DNA from: Phymatolithon calcareum
Taxonomy: Eukaryota > Rhodophyta > Florideophyceae > Hapalidiales
Length of the DNA stretch: 64,000 nucleotides
Assembly: GCA_977006965.1 (NCBI GenBank)
Contig: OZ345366.1
Span: 1,302,001-1,366,000 of the forward strand
Reading direction: 5' to 3'
Shown here: positions 56,083-64,000 of the stretch, piece after piece
Layout: each line of letters begins with the position of its first letter
Numbering within the stretch: the first letter of the stretch is position 1
Position numbers and translations under genes: made by a program
The notes under the pieces: generated by a model
Told to the model about the DNA's origin: nothing
Database searches by the model: none
The model's input: the letters and a program-made list of their open reading frames with translations, nothing else

Positions 56083-57059
56083 TCAGCACTCTCTCTTATC
56101 AGATCGAAAAAATCCCGTAAAGTGCAAAATTCTTTGGCGAATCCCTAGCACGAACGCCACAGTCGAGGCAACAAGCTGGGATGCAGATGTCTCCTCTTCA
56201 TTTGGGTGTGGAACAAATACGAAGCCTCGGCGAAATAACTTTCCCGCTTCCCACATAATGGCAATCACAACCTTTGCTGTCTGAACAGGATGAGAAAACT
56301 GGAACTTGATCAAATTGTAGGCCGAAAACGAGTGTCTTCGGACATCCAGGGATGCCATAAAGAAGGGCACTTGTGATCTTTCAAGACCAATTTTCATTCG
56401 GAGTTTCACATCGGGGTTGCTTATCAACCAAGTGTAGGAGATGTTTTCCATGTCAATGAAGGGCGAGACATGAAAGACCTTTGCATGGCCGGAAAAAGGT
56501 CGCAAATCATCTTCACCATGTGCTGTCCAATGAGGAATGTCCGGAGAGAGAACATAAGTGTGCTGCTCAAACCAGGGAATGTTGTTGACCTCGGCAATAA
56601 CGTGCACTAGTTCTGTGCCGGCTTCGTTAAACACGAAAAAGAAACTTACGGGGTTGAACTCCATGCCCAATATTCGCAAACCGGTAAGCATTCGTATTGG
56701 ACCCGTAGGACGGGACCCTGTTTTGTCCAAAATTATTGTTCGCACGCGCTCTTCAAGCGGAAGCTGTGTGTCACCATGAATGCAATGGTCTGACTCTAGC
56801 GCGGAGGTGAGGGCCCAGGGCGTTCGGGAGGAAAATAATGGCCACATATCCAGCTTTCTGGAACGCAGTTCACTGAGGTCTATGTAGGCCAGATAGAGAC
56901 TATACGTAAAGCGGTTCAGGTCTGGAGAACGGCGTCTGAGATAAGAGGTTGAATATGGTGTTAGTTGGGGCATTGACTCTTTCTGCGCAGGAAGGGGTCC
57001 ATTTTTAAAACTTACGTGTGAAGAGTAGAACCTGAATAAAGCGCGCTAGATAAAACCAT
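56083..57059 (-). CDS. DUF1365 family protein, two exons
   Basis: Exon 1 57059-57016, intron 57015-56936 (GTAAGTTTT...CTTATCTCAG, 80 bp), exon 2 56935-56083; 299 codons with stop. Joining them gives SALYSGSTLHTRRSPDLNRFTYSLYLAYIDLSEL, the expected start of the family, whereas the ATG at 56973 inside the intron would give an unrelated N-terminus. ATG 57059 is in GCCATGG context, with an in-frame TGA just upstream. Family motifs: MEFNPVSFFFVFNEAG, NNIPWFEQHTYVLS, KVFHVSPFIDMENISYTWL, and SHPVQTAKVVIAIMWEAGKLF near the C-terminus. The function of DUF1365 is not established; relatives often occur near fatty-acid or cyclopropane-lipid genes in bacteria. Confidence 0.88.
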
Positions 57060-57224
57060 GGCATGTGTTCACCGTTCTCATTCGAAAACCTAAGCGGCGG
57101 AGGTTTGAGATCAACGGGCTAGAAGATAATGACCTGCCTCCTGGAGTGCTTACAGTACATTGGCAGTCATACATACGGCAGTAGAAAATCAGATGCACCA
57201 CGCACCATCTCCTCTCCGTCGACG

Positions 57225-57713
57225 TTATCGAAGGTGCAAGCATGCCATCACACAGACAATAGCGAAAAGTAAGGAAACGACTGTTGTCATCAAGATGTCC
57301 CTTTGTGATCTAGTTTGGCGGGACGGCCGCGTAGAGCAGCTCCTGTTCGGAGGCGACAGAAGCGTAATCATTTCATCCGCTGAAGCGTCGCTGTTCGAAT
57401 TGCATACTTCCTCAAGAGCGGCGAGCTGTGTCTCCAAGTGTTCTGCAAGCGCACGTGTCGCTTTAAGCTCCGACTGCAGGTGCTGAATGTTCTGTAGCGC
57501 CTTCTCCATCTGCTGTAAGAGCCGCTGTTCTTCTTCTTCCCACTCGCCCTTACTCGCTTCGAGGGGTGCATCTTGAAATGTTCCGCGTGGGCAGGCAGAA
57601 ATTTTTATGGTTTCGAAGAGATGTGCGTGTGATCGTGCAGCTGCGATAGGTGCTTCGTGCTCATAAATAACCCGCGTTTCATCCATGTCCTTGACATCGT
57701 CCTTCATTTGCAT
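57225..57713 (-). CDS. Tail-anchored coiled-coil protein
   Basis: 162 residues from ATG 57713 (MQMKDDVKDMDETRV). Residues about 58-105 form a heptad-rich coiled coil (EWEEEEQRLLQQMEKALQNIQHLQSELKATRALAEHLETQLAALEEV). The last 21 residues (MTTVVSLLFAIVCVMACLHLR) are a membrane segment with only a few residues after it, so the protein is probably tail-anchored with the coil in the cytosol. This layout is seen in SNAREs and membrane tethers, but no SNARE zero-layer motif is clear. Same strand as the DUF1365 gene, 165 bp upstream of it. Confidence 0.7.
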   Translation of the reverse strand: MQMKDDVKDMDETRVIYEHEAPIAAARSHAHLFETIKISACPRGTFQDAPLEASKGEWEEEEQRLLQQMEKALQNIQHLQSELKATRALAEHLETQLAALEEVCNSNSDASADEMITLLSPPNRSCSTRPSRQTRSQRDILMTTVVSLLFAIVCVMACLHLR

Positions 57714-58821
57714 ATTTTGGCCTCAAGAGGGTGCGCGTGAGATGCCTCTCGCTTGTCGTTCACAGCCTTGAGTTGTGCTGTTGGTCATGCCCTGTTCCGA
57801 ACGGTACTCGACTTTCCAAGAAACGTGCTTTTCGTCGACGGCAATCGAAGATGGTGAGCAGCGTTTTACCCACTTGCTTGTGGAGCGTGGAATGCGTACT
57901 TCTTCAACTCTTCAAAGATGTCTGTTGCGGAGGTGAGGTGACACTGCTGGCCTCGGCAAAGATGGCGTTTTGTACGCACGCTTCTGGCAGTGTTTCCGAT
58001 ACGGAGTTAGGCATGCGGAGACGAGCAAAGCAAGCCGTTTCGAGGGTTTTGCATTGCGGCAGTTACGCTGGGCGAACGGGAACGCACAGTGGATAGTTTC
58101 CATACATAGTGATGGCACTGCTAAATTGTAGATGTATCTCTAATACTGTATGTCGGAGTACAGCAAGGAAACTCATTTGGGCAGACAGTCTCTAATTTAA
58201 TATCAACAGTTGATACTGCTGTACTGTACTGTATCATACAGTATTAGGCTTTCGGCCCCCGAAGTGAGTGAATTGAATTGGCCTTCCAGAACAGAACAGA
58301 ACAGAACAGAACAAACACAAAAGCACAAAAATGAAAATTTCCGATTCTAATGACCAAAAACCATCGCGACCATACGATGATTTTATTGTACGTACTGTAC
58401 TTCAGTCAGTGTGTTCCGCTCCGTACTGTACATTTTCGTGGCCGTGCTTAAGGTGAACGCTGCATGCGCATTCACGAAACCCCTTTGCAGATGAGATCCG
58501 ATTTCGCATGCATGCAATTCCGGAGGAGAATTCCGGGCAACAAGCCGCGTTATGATTCCTCCCGTCCCAGGACTTGTCGCAACCGCATTGGTTGTAAACT
58601 CCGCACGAGTGTAATCGTATGATTTCATATCCGGGCAGTGTATGAAAAAAACTCCAAGATCGCGCCACGCATGCACCGTGCTTCTTCCCCGCCTCTGGAG
58701 TTAACCGCTTCAGTACAGTAGCGTGCGGCACTGACACTTTTGTGCCGACCTCGCGGTCCCCCTGAATACGTGCGCAGCCTTCCCCATCGCGGAACAGAAC
58801 AGTACGCATTCATCAACCACA
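57714..58821. promoter_or_regulatory. Divergent intergenic region with TACTGTA/TACAGTA motifs
   Basis: 1.1 kb between the divergent tail-anchored (-) and coiled-coil (+) genes. GTACTGTACTGTA at 58221-58233, GTACTGTAC at 58392-58400 and 58423-58431, CAGTACAGTA at 58711-58720, and CAGTAC near 58799. An (AGAAC)5 run at 58288-58312. A 121-codon plus-strand frame at 57731 has no ATG start and no domain and is not called. Confidence 0.5.
58288..58312. repeat. (AGAAC)5 microsatellite
   Basis: Five perfect tandem copies of AGAAC, followed by AAACACAAAAGCAC. Confidence 0.9.
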
Positions 58822-61800
58822 ATGGCGGCGGCCGTCGTGCCCTCGCGTGCTCGCGCCGCCCGCTCTCCACCCCCTGGCGTCGCCAATGACGTCTCCTACG
58901 TCCGTCTAACGCTCGGTGTCGACGCCGTTCACGGCGCACCTCCAGGTTCCTATTTCGTCCGTTGGAATCGTGGTCCCTCTACAAAGGTATCCGCTGCCCG
59001 TCCGCTTCGCGCTTCGGGTGCATTTGGAGAAAACCTCACAATGTATGCGCGCGTCAAACGCGACGGTGCACGTCTCGTTTCCGCGGATGATGTTCCGCAT
59101 CTCAATTCCCATCTCTCCCTCGTCCGTCTCGCTCCGGGACCCTCCGGCGCACCGGCGGCTGAAGAATCTGCCGTTGATGCCGATGTGGACCTTGGCTTCC
59201 TCCTCCAATCGATGGCCGATGCGGGCCGCAAATCTACGCGCACGTCCGTACGATTCGCCGACGGTTCTCTCGCGGAACTCACCGTGTCATCGAAGGCACT
59301 TGGGGAGGGCACCCTCAGCTCCCTTGGTACTGACCCGGACCCTGAAGGCCCTCCGCAAGAGGAAGGTATGAACGCCGACCTCGTTCGCATGCGTCACGCC
59401 CTTCGCGCTCGTTCCGACCGCATCGACAAGCTCTCCGAGCGTACCGATGAACTCACCGGTGCTATTGCAACCGTTGAACAGCGTGGCGGTGCCGCCTCTG
59501 CAGCCGAGGTTCGCGAACTTTCAGACCGTGTCCGCGCATTGGAGAACGAGAAGGCTGTCGTTGAGAAGGAACGAGCAGACGCACAGAGAAAGGTTGAGGC
59601 CCATGTCGCTCATGCTGCCAAGATAAAGGCCACATACAACCAGCTCGCCGGTTGGTATAATAACCTGAGACAAGAGTATGCAGACCTCCAGTCTAAGTCA
59701 AAGTCTCAAGGTGCGTCCAGCGAACCCGCCGGTCAAGTTGTGCGTCAACTCAGTGCAGGGAGCAGTGCTACCAATGTCGTTGCGGAAGAGTTGGAAAAAG
59801 TTAAGGAGGAACGTAATGCTCTTCAATCAGCCCTGGAGCAGGAGAAAAGGTCGAGCATGGAGGCTGGCAACAGAAACTCGCAAGTGCTTGCCGCCAAGGC
59901 GAAGGCCCTCGATGACTTGCGCTCACAGTGGAAGTCAACACACGCTGAAATAGAAGCCGCTAAGGAGAACGCCCGTGCTCATCAGGAGGCCTCCGAAAAC
60001 GCAAGGATAGAGCTGGACCGGACAAAGGCAGAGCTGGAGCAGGCAAGGCTTGCCATGGATGAGGCTCTTGCCAAGGCACGAGCTGATGCGGAACATCTCG
60101 AAGAAGAGCGACAGCGAGAGCTCGAAGATGTGCGTCAGCAAGTGGTGGCAAATAGCGACTCTCGCGTCTCCTCCGAGCTGGAGTATGCCAAAAGGAAACA
60201 TGCTGAAGAACTGGCCGAAATCACACAGCAGTCGGCGAGAAAGGAGGAAGAATTACAATATGCACAAACGCGACTGAATCAGCTTTCTGAAGACTCTAGA
60301 GCTCTGGCCGAGGAAATGGACAAGTTGAAGTTGGCAAGGATTGCGCAAGAGAGCACCCTCAAGGAGCAACTGGAGACAGATCGTGCAGAATTGGAAGCTG
60401 CTAAGCAGCAGGAACTTGACCATCTCGAAAGAGAAAAAGAACTTGCGATTGCAAATCTGCAAGAGGAGCATGATAAAGAAATTGCTGCGTTAAAGGAAGA
60501 GAAAGAGGCCCTTGCAGAACGTGAATTGGTTATCACCGACTCCAAAGCTGGAGAAGTTGAAGAGTTGAAGGCTGAAAACGAGCGCCTTCGTGCAGAGCTC
60601 GAGAATAATTCCACTCTCGAGGAAGAGGTCGCTAAGTACAAGTCGCATCTGGCCTCTTTGGAAAGCGAGAATCAAAAACTGGAGACCGAGATCGTGACTC
60701 TTAGTAGCCAGAGAACTGATCTCGAGACGTCGACCCGCGACTTACTTTCAACGCAGAAGGAAGCTGATACACAAACGGAAGTATTGCGTGAGCAAATAGT
60801 GGTGCTTCAGCAGGACCTCGCGGCGAAAAGCGCGGAGACGGAGAAGAGTATCCGCCTGCTCGAGGAGTTTGAGGCCGAGAACGATGAGCAGCGAGTGCTT
60901 GTTCAGCGTTTGCGTGCCGAGCGCGATGCGGCTCGTGCGGAGCTTGATGATGACAGTAAGGCCGAGGAACTTATGCGGGAGCAGAGACGCATGAAGGATG
61001 AGGCCACAGCTTTGTTGGCACAGAAGAAGACCGAGATTGAGCATCTGAAAGAGGAGAGAGACCATTCAATTCGCGAGTTGTTCAAAGTACGGAAGGCACT
61101 CAATGGGGAGTTGAAGGTGATTAAAAAAGAGCGTATCGAGCTTGTCAAGGAAGTTGAAGAATTCAAGACGGCGAAGTCCGAATTGGAATCGGAAATTGTT
61201 GAGAAAGATGAAATCATTGTGACCGCTCGACAGGAAAGCGAAGCGGCGAAAGAGGAGGCCAAGGCTGCACAGGCACAGGTTGCTGAACGTGAGCTATCGC
61301 TTTCGAAAGACCGCGATGCCGCAGACGCTAGTGCGAAGGAGAGCCTTTCACAGTTGCAGGCTGAGCTCGCAGCGGTTACAAAAGAGCTGGAGGAGGCACG
61401 TTCAGAAGCGCGAAAGGCTGAGGATGCTTCGAAGCTATTGAAGGAAGAAGCTGGTGCGCAAACGACGAAGTTGCAAGAAGTGGTAGAGAATATGCGGACG
61501 GAGGAGATAGCGCGAAAGCGCTTTATTGAGGAACTTGAAGAAGAACTTTTCGGAGAACAGAACGAGAAGGAGAAAGTAATGAGCGAGCTTAATTCTGAAC
61601 AGGAAAAGCTGAAGGAATTAAGGGACCACGAAGAACAGGCTCAGCGAAATCTTGCAGCCGAGCTTGCAAAATCTGCAGCGCTTGCAGCTGAGCTGGCTTC
61701 CCTGAAGGAATCCATGGAGGCGGTGTCGAGCTCTAGTTCGTCGGCAGAGCAGCACCTACAAGTCGCTCAGCGTGAGCTTGCAGAAGTGCGAGCGCAGAAA

Positions 61801-63264
61801 GAAGGGTTGGTATCGGACGTATCCTCTCTCAAGGCGGCTGCTGAGGCTGCTGCTGCACGCGCAAGTGATGCGGAAGCGAAACTTATCGAGCAGGTTGAAG
61901 ATGTGGAGAAGAAAGCGTCGGAATTGCAACTCGATGTCCAGAAGTACAGGGACCGAAATGTGGAGTTGGAGGCAAAGGTATCGAGTAAGGAACACGAGGC
62001 TTCGAAAGCTCAATCTCAGTTTGCAGCCGTGGACGAACAGTTGCAGGAGGCTCGAAAGGATACCGCGAGGCTCGAGCAGGAGGTGGGGAATATGTCTGCA
62101 AAACTTGCGACAGCGTCTGTTTCTGCAAGTAGCAATGCGGAAGAATTGTCGAGGCTGCGGAAACTTGTCGATCAGTCAACGACGGAGAAGGAGAAAACGG
62201 TGGCTGAACTTCAGGCTGCGAATGAAAAGTTGCGGGCAGCGGAGAGCAAAGTGGGAGATCGGGTAGCTGTGATGACGAAAATGGAGGCTAACCTTAAGGA
62301 GAGGGAAGCAACTGTGGAAAAACTGAATGAGGAAAAACATGCTATGATGAAAGAGCTGGAAGACATTCGTTACACTGCAGAGTCGACCAAGACCGAACTG
62401 GAAGAACAAGTGATGTCGTCAAAGTCTCTGCAACAAGATTTGAAATCGGCACAAGCGGAGCTGGAGTCTGTCAACAAAGAACTGGCAAATGAAGCATCGC
62501 TACGAAGCACGCGTGAGGGCGATATAGAGTTGTCGAAGTCTCGACTTGAAGAATTGCGAGCCGAGGCGGCCAAGAGAACTGACGACCTTGAAATTCAGCT
62601 CAAGGCCAAGGAGGAGCAAGTGAATGAGCTGAAGCGAAATCTCGAAGAGAAGAGCAAAGGAAGTTTAGCAGTGGAAAAGGAAACGGAACAAACTGAAGCA
62701 GAGCTGCGCAAAAAGGAAGAAGACTTTGCAAAGCTGACCTCGTTACTGGAAGAGATGACCGAGGAGGCCAAGCAGGCTGATGAAGAATACGATCGTCTGC
62801 GCGATGAGTACAAATCGTTGAAACAAGCGCTGGACAGCGAGGCAGGGGAAAAACGACGGCTGACCAAGGAGGCCGAGGAGGCAGTGGAGAAGAATCAGCA
62901 ACTTGAAGACGAGCTCGTAGAAATGCAAGACAGGCTATCTGAGGTGTCGGGTTCCCAGCGTGGATCGCAACGGCGGGATCGGAAGGGCGGTGCATCCATG
63001 CAGTCGGAGCTTATGGCGGCTCGGGCGCGCGCAGAACGATTTGAGGCGCAACTTGCGAACCTCAAAACGGCACATAGAGCTCTGTCAGTGCGTATGGAAA
63101 CACAGGAGACGAGCAAGGAGGCGTCGGCGGAGCAAATGCTTAACGAGCTGATTGCGGCGAAAGTTGGGTTGGCGGAGTCGAAGGATGAAATTACACAGTT
63201 GCGAAATAAGCTCAAGCGAGCTGAGGGGGGCGGCTCTTTTGAGCGGAAAAAGTCGAAAGTGTAG
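58822..63264 (+). CDS. Long coiled-coil protein with N-terminal C2-like domain
   Basis: 1480 residues without intron from ATG 58822 (MAAAVVPSRARAARSPP). Residues about 15-160 (VSYVRLTLGVDAVHGAPPGSYFVRWNRG...GAFGENLTMYARV...DVDLGFLLQSMAD) resemble the NT-C2 membrane-binding domain of the EEIG/EHBP1 and plant PMI1 type. From about 182 to 1460 nearly all is heptad-rich, Glu/Lys/Ala-rich coiled coil, with a Ser/Gly break near 290-315 and a basic end (FERKKSKV). Such proteins usually tether vesicles or organelles or link membranes to the cytoskeleton. A golgin or myosin-tail-like role is possible; the sequence does not decide. Confidence 0.8.
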   Translation: MAAAVVPSRARAARSPPPGVANDVSYVRLTLGVDAVHGAPPGSYFVRWNRGPSTKVSAARPLRASGAFGENLTMYARVKRDGARLVSADDVPHLNSHLSLVRLAPGPSGAPAAEESAVDADVDLGFLLQSMADAGRKSTRTSVRFADGSLAELTVSSKALGEGTLSSLGTDPDPEGPPQEEGMNADLVRMRHALRARSDRIDKLSERTDELTGAIATVEQRGGAASAAEVRELSDRVRALENEKAVVEKERADAQRKVEAHVAHAAKIKATYNQLAGWYNNLRQEYADLQSKSKSQGASSEPAGQVVRQLSAGSSATNVVAEELEKVKEERNALQSALEQEKRSSMEAGNRNSQVLAAKAKALDDLRSQWKSTHAEIEAAKENARAHQEASENARIELDRTKAELEQARLAMDEALAKARADAEHLEEERQRELEDVRQQVVANSDSRVSSELEYAKRKHAEELAEITQQSARKEEELQYAQTRLNQLSEDSRALAEEMDKLKLARIAQESTLKEQLETDRAELEAAKQQELDHLEREKELAIANLQEEHDKEIAALKEEKEALAERELVITDSKAGEVEELKAENERLRAELENNSTLEEEVAKYKSHLASLESENQKLETEIVTLSSQRTDLETSTRDLLSTQKEADTQTEVLREQIVVLQQDLAAKSAETEKSIRLLEEFEAENDEQRVLVQRLRAERDAARAELDDDSKAEELMREQRRMKDEATALLAQKKTEIEHLKEERDHSIRELFKVRKALNGELKVIKKERIELVKEVEEFKTAKSELESEIVEKDEIIVTARQESEAAKEEAKAAQAQVAERELSLSKDRDAADASAKESLSQLQAELAAVTKELEEARSEARKAEDASKLLKEEAGAQTTKLQEVVENMRTEEIARKRFIEELEEELFGEQNEKEKVMSELNSEQEKLKELRDHEEQAQRNLAAELAKSAALAAELASLKESMEAVSSSSSSAEQHLQVAQRELAEVRAQKEGLVSDVSSLKAAAEAAAARASDAEAKLIEQVEDVEKKASELQLDVQKYRDRNVELEAKVSSKEHEASKAQSQFAAVDEQLQEARKDTARLEQEVGNMSAKLATASVSASSNAEELSRLRKLVDQSTTEKEKTVAELQAANEKLRAAESKVGDRVAVMTKMEANLKEREATVEKLNEEKHAMMKELEDIRYTAESTKTELEEQVMSSKSLQQDLKSAQAELESVNKELANEASLRSTREGDIELSKSRLEELRAEAAKRTDDLEIQLKAKEEQVNELKRNLEEKSKGSLAVEKETEQTEAELRKKEEDFAKLTSLLEEMTEEAKQADEEYDRLRDEYKSLKQALDSEAGEKRRLTKEAEEAVEKNQQLEDELVEMQDRLSEVSGSQRGSQRRDRKGGASMQSELMAARARAERFEAQLANLKTAHRALSVRMETQETSKEASAEQMLNELIAAKVGLAESKDEITQLRNKLKRAEGGGSFERKKSKV

Positions 63265-63638
63265 TACTATTACTGTAAAGCATGCTCTCCATGTCTGACG
63301 CTCATGTTCTGATGAGCTCCTCAAAGGATTTCTGCTTTGCCCTTCACGTGAGTATGTTCATGCAGGAGCGGACTAATCAGCGTAGACGTTGGAAACTACA
63401 GAGGATGGAATCAGTTCACCGAAATGGAAAAGGAAGTCAGGGACCAGGTGTGTCCGTAAGCTAAGCTATTTATTGAACTCCACAAAGCCAGAACTCTGTA
63501 GATGCTCTTTCCTGAATTAACATCGAAAAATGGTCTCGACTCTATTGATCGTATACTCATACACAGAAGGATTTCAGCACGAGACCGTTCCATTTTTCGG
63601 CGAAGTCAATTTTGGGTAAAGGATTGCTTATAGAACAC
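63265..63638. other. Convergent intergenic gap
   Basis: 374 bp between the stops of the coiled-coil gene and the partial gene at the edge. No coding sequence supported. Confidence 0.5.
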
Positions 63639-64000
63639 TCATGATTGTTTCACTTCCTCTTCTGTTCCCTCATTCATCTTGGGTTGCGTGAGGTTGCGTT
63701 GGAGGGTTTCCAACAGCATCGCTGCTAGTTCATCGTAGCTTTCGATATATGCCGACGGGTTTTGCGGAGGGAAGCGGCCGAAAAACCATTTAACTGCCCA
63801 AAGTCTGTGTTTTCTCGACTTAATTTGGACTACGGGGTTTGGATTCTCGTTCATATCCACGGCGATTTTGCGTTTTTTGGCCTTCTCCGTCTCACTCCAT
63901 GCGCAATAGGTTCGCAGTTTCTCCTTCTTGTGTGTGACCTTTCCTTCCACGGCCCTCTTAGCTGGGACGTTAAACAGTTCGTGCTCTTCGAGGTATCGAA
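63639..64000 (-). CDS. 3' end of an unidentified gene, cut by the window edge
   Basis: The minus-strand frame is open from the right edge (RYLEEHELFNVPAKRAVEGKVTHKKEKLRTYCAWSETEKAKKRKIAVDMNENPNPVVQ...KHRLWAVKWFFGRFPPQNPSAYIESYDELAAMLLETLQRNL) to TGA at 63639, at least 120 codons. It is rich in Lys and Arg, then ends in an acidic tail (EGTEEEVKQS). No family recognised; the start lies outside. Confidence 0.6.
   Translation of the reverse strand, partial: RYLEEHELFNVPAKRAVEGKVTHKKEKLRTYCAWSETEKAKKRKIAVDMNENPNPVVQIKSRKHRLWAVKWFFGRFPPQNPSAYIESYDELAAMLLETLQRNLTQPKMNEGTEEEVKQS

Noticed and set aside
56937-56973. ATG 56973 as start of the DUF1365 protein
   Set aside because: It falls inside the inferred intron, and the resulting N-terminus does not match the family, while the spliced one does.
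57731-58096. 121-codon plus-strand frame in the divergent region
   Set aside because: No ATG start, no domain, Cys/Arg-rich composition typical of chance frames.

Overview
The window is nuclear DNA of a eukaryote with compact genes and heavy retrotransposon load. Evidence for a eukaryote: Ty1/copia elements, a GT-AG intron of about 80 bp, AATAAA signals, hAT-type DNA transposon ends, and ferlin and coiled-coil proteins encoded in very long uninterrupted frames. An intron-poor alga (for example a florideophyte red alga) fits best, but this is inference; another intron-poor protist, such as a stramenopile, is not excluded.

1-29.9 kb is a nested pile of related Ty1/copia elements. They share one body: gag with a CCHC knuckle, aspartic protease, integrase, RT and RNase H in a single frame. 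They also share a leader with a 55-bp hairpin motif and a primer-binding site complementary to the anticodon stem-loop of initiator tRNA-Met. Two unrelated LTR types flank this body: LTR1 (about 440 bp, rich in ACACGTGT) and LTR2 (about 430-455 bp). Element E (+) was split by element C (-, target duplication GTTCT), a solo LTR (GTATG) and element D (+, LTR2, GAACA with one change). Element F (+) shares E's right-hand LTR. F carries two minus-strand solo LTRs (ATGCA, CACTC) and a poly(A)-tailed retroposon, and ends in a chimeric LTR1/LTR2.

29.9-36.5 kb is decayed DNA. It holds an HSP70 pseudogene, a perfect 10-bp satellite of about 1.6 kb, an unidentified decayed reading frame and a solo LTR (TTCGA). 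36.5-42.1 kb is one more minus-strand LTR1 element (G). It is followed to 44 kb by a degraded copia element of another lineage (H). 44-48.8 kb holds two hAT-like non-autonomous elements (one with a perfect 8-bp target duplication), a dense heat-shock-element array, a C2H2 zinc-finger frame and unidentified fragments.

48.9-64 kb is the conserved gene block. It holds a 2332-residue ferlin-like membrane protein (+), a DUF1365 protein with a short 5' intron (-), a tail-anchored coiled-coil protein (-), a 1480-residue protein with a probable N-terminal C2 domain and a long coiled coil (+), and the 3' end of another gene (-) at the right edge. The ferlin, the tail-anchored protein and the coiled-coil protein all suggest membrane or vesicle functions, but the sequence does not show that they work together. 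A short motif, TACAGTA/TACTGTA, recurs in the noncoding DNA between and upstream of these genes.
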